Source: CG-Epi1 sp964634895
GTDB taxonomy: Archaea > Thermoplasmatota > Poseidoniia > MGIII > CG-Epi1
Assembly (NCBI GenBank): GCA_964634895.1
Contig: CAZWJS010000054.1
Coordinates: forward strand, 1 to 5,133
Direction: 5' to 3'
DNA: 5,133 nucleotides
The notes under the pieces were generated by a model. It saw nothing but the letters and a program-made list of their open reading frames with translations. It did not search any database and was not told the DNA's origin. Of the stretch, positions 4,903-5,133 are shown piece after piece; within the stretch, counting starts at the first letter, position 1; each line of letters starts with the position of its first letter. The position numbers and the translations under genes are program-made.

Positions 4903-5133
4903 CTAAAGGCTAAGTGTGCCGCCCAAAGGCATAGGACTCAATTCAGCCAAATCTCCTCTAAGAGTGGGGCCTTCTGTAATTGTTGCAAATATTCCAATTT
5001 CCCCTTGATCATTATTTGCCAAACTGAACCAAGGCCTTCCATACTGGTCAACTGCCATATCCAAGAAATCTCCTAAACCTCCACATCGCTCGTACCCGCA
5101 TCCTTCAGGATATGCATTACTGCTATCTATAGG
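4903..5133 (-). CDS. C-terminal end of a probably secreted beta-propeller/BNR-like protein (partial)
   Basis: An open frame of 76 residues enters from the right edge and stops at TAG (4905-4903). It contains ECxxxxxRCGGLGDFLDMAV-type sequence: C12 and C17 (numbered from the edge) flank GYER, followed by GGLGDFLDMAVDQYGRPWF, then GEIGIFATITEGPTLRGDL and a final MPLGGTLSL. The pattern 'xDMAVDxxGRPWFSLA' resembles a blade of BNR/sialidase-like or WD40-type propeller repeats in large secreted archaeal and bacterial proteins. The paired cysteines suggest an extracytoplasmic disulphide. No sorting signal such as an LPxTG or T9SS-type tail is visible, and there is no C-terminal membrane helix. The enzymatic function, if any, lies outside the window. 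It ends 9 bases before the methyltransferase gene on the same strand. The gene is sure; the family is my impression. Confidence 0.75.
   Translation of the reverse strand, partial: PIDSSNAYPEGCGYERCGGLGDFLDMAVDQYGRPWFSLANNDQGEIGIFATITEGPTLRGDLAELSPMPLGGTLSL

Overview
The window is AT-rich, densely packed DNA that looks most like a planktonic marine archaeon of the Marine Group II/III type (Thermoplasmatota). This assignment is an inference. TATA-like boxes lie about 21-31 bases upstream of three operon-leading start codons, as in leaderless archaeal transcription. No gene has a convincing Shine-Dalgarno site. The C-terminal fragment at the right edge resembles the repeat-rich secreted proteins common in such genomes. 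A Bacteroidetes-like bacterium, which also lacks Shine-Dalgarno sites, is the main alternative.

Left part (1-1059, minus strand): an orphan seven-helix membrane protein is followed after 4 bases by the N-terminal half of an EamA/DMT-family transporter that runs off the left edge. A 119-bp divergent promoter region (1060-1178) separates this pair from a 52-residue HicB-antitoxin-like protein on the plus strand. That small gene meets, tail to tail with a 4-base stop-codon overlap, an unrecognised helical protein of about 311 residues (1334-2269, minus).

Centre (2270-2463): a divergent intergenic region with two inverted repeats and a TATA-like element. It drives the most coherent unit of the window, a three-gene plus-strand operon: a degenerate Nudix protein, a RimB-like retropepsin-fold protease ('ATP-dependent zinc protease' family), and RimK, an ATP-grasp glutamate ligase. 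RimK adds glutamates to protein C-termini and RimB-type proteases are thought to trim them, so this resembles a writer/eraser pair with a Nudix-fold partner. The classical RimK substrate, bacterial ribosomal protein bS6, is absent from archaea, so if the organism is archaeal the target is unknown.

Right part (4273-5133, minus strand): a class I SAM-dependent methyltransferase ends tail to tail with RimK, again with a 4-base stop overlap. It lies 9 bases downstream of the C-terminal end of a probably secreted, beta-propeller-like protein. No RNA genes, mobile elements or CRISPR arrays were seen.
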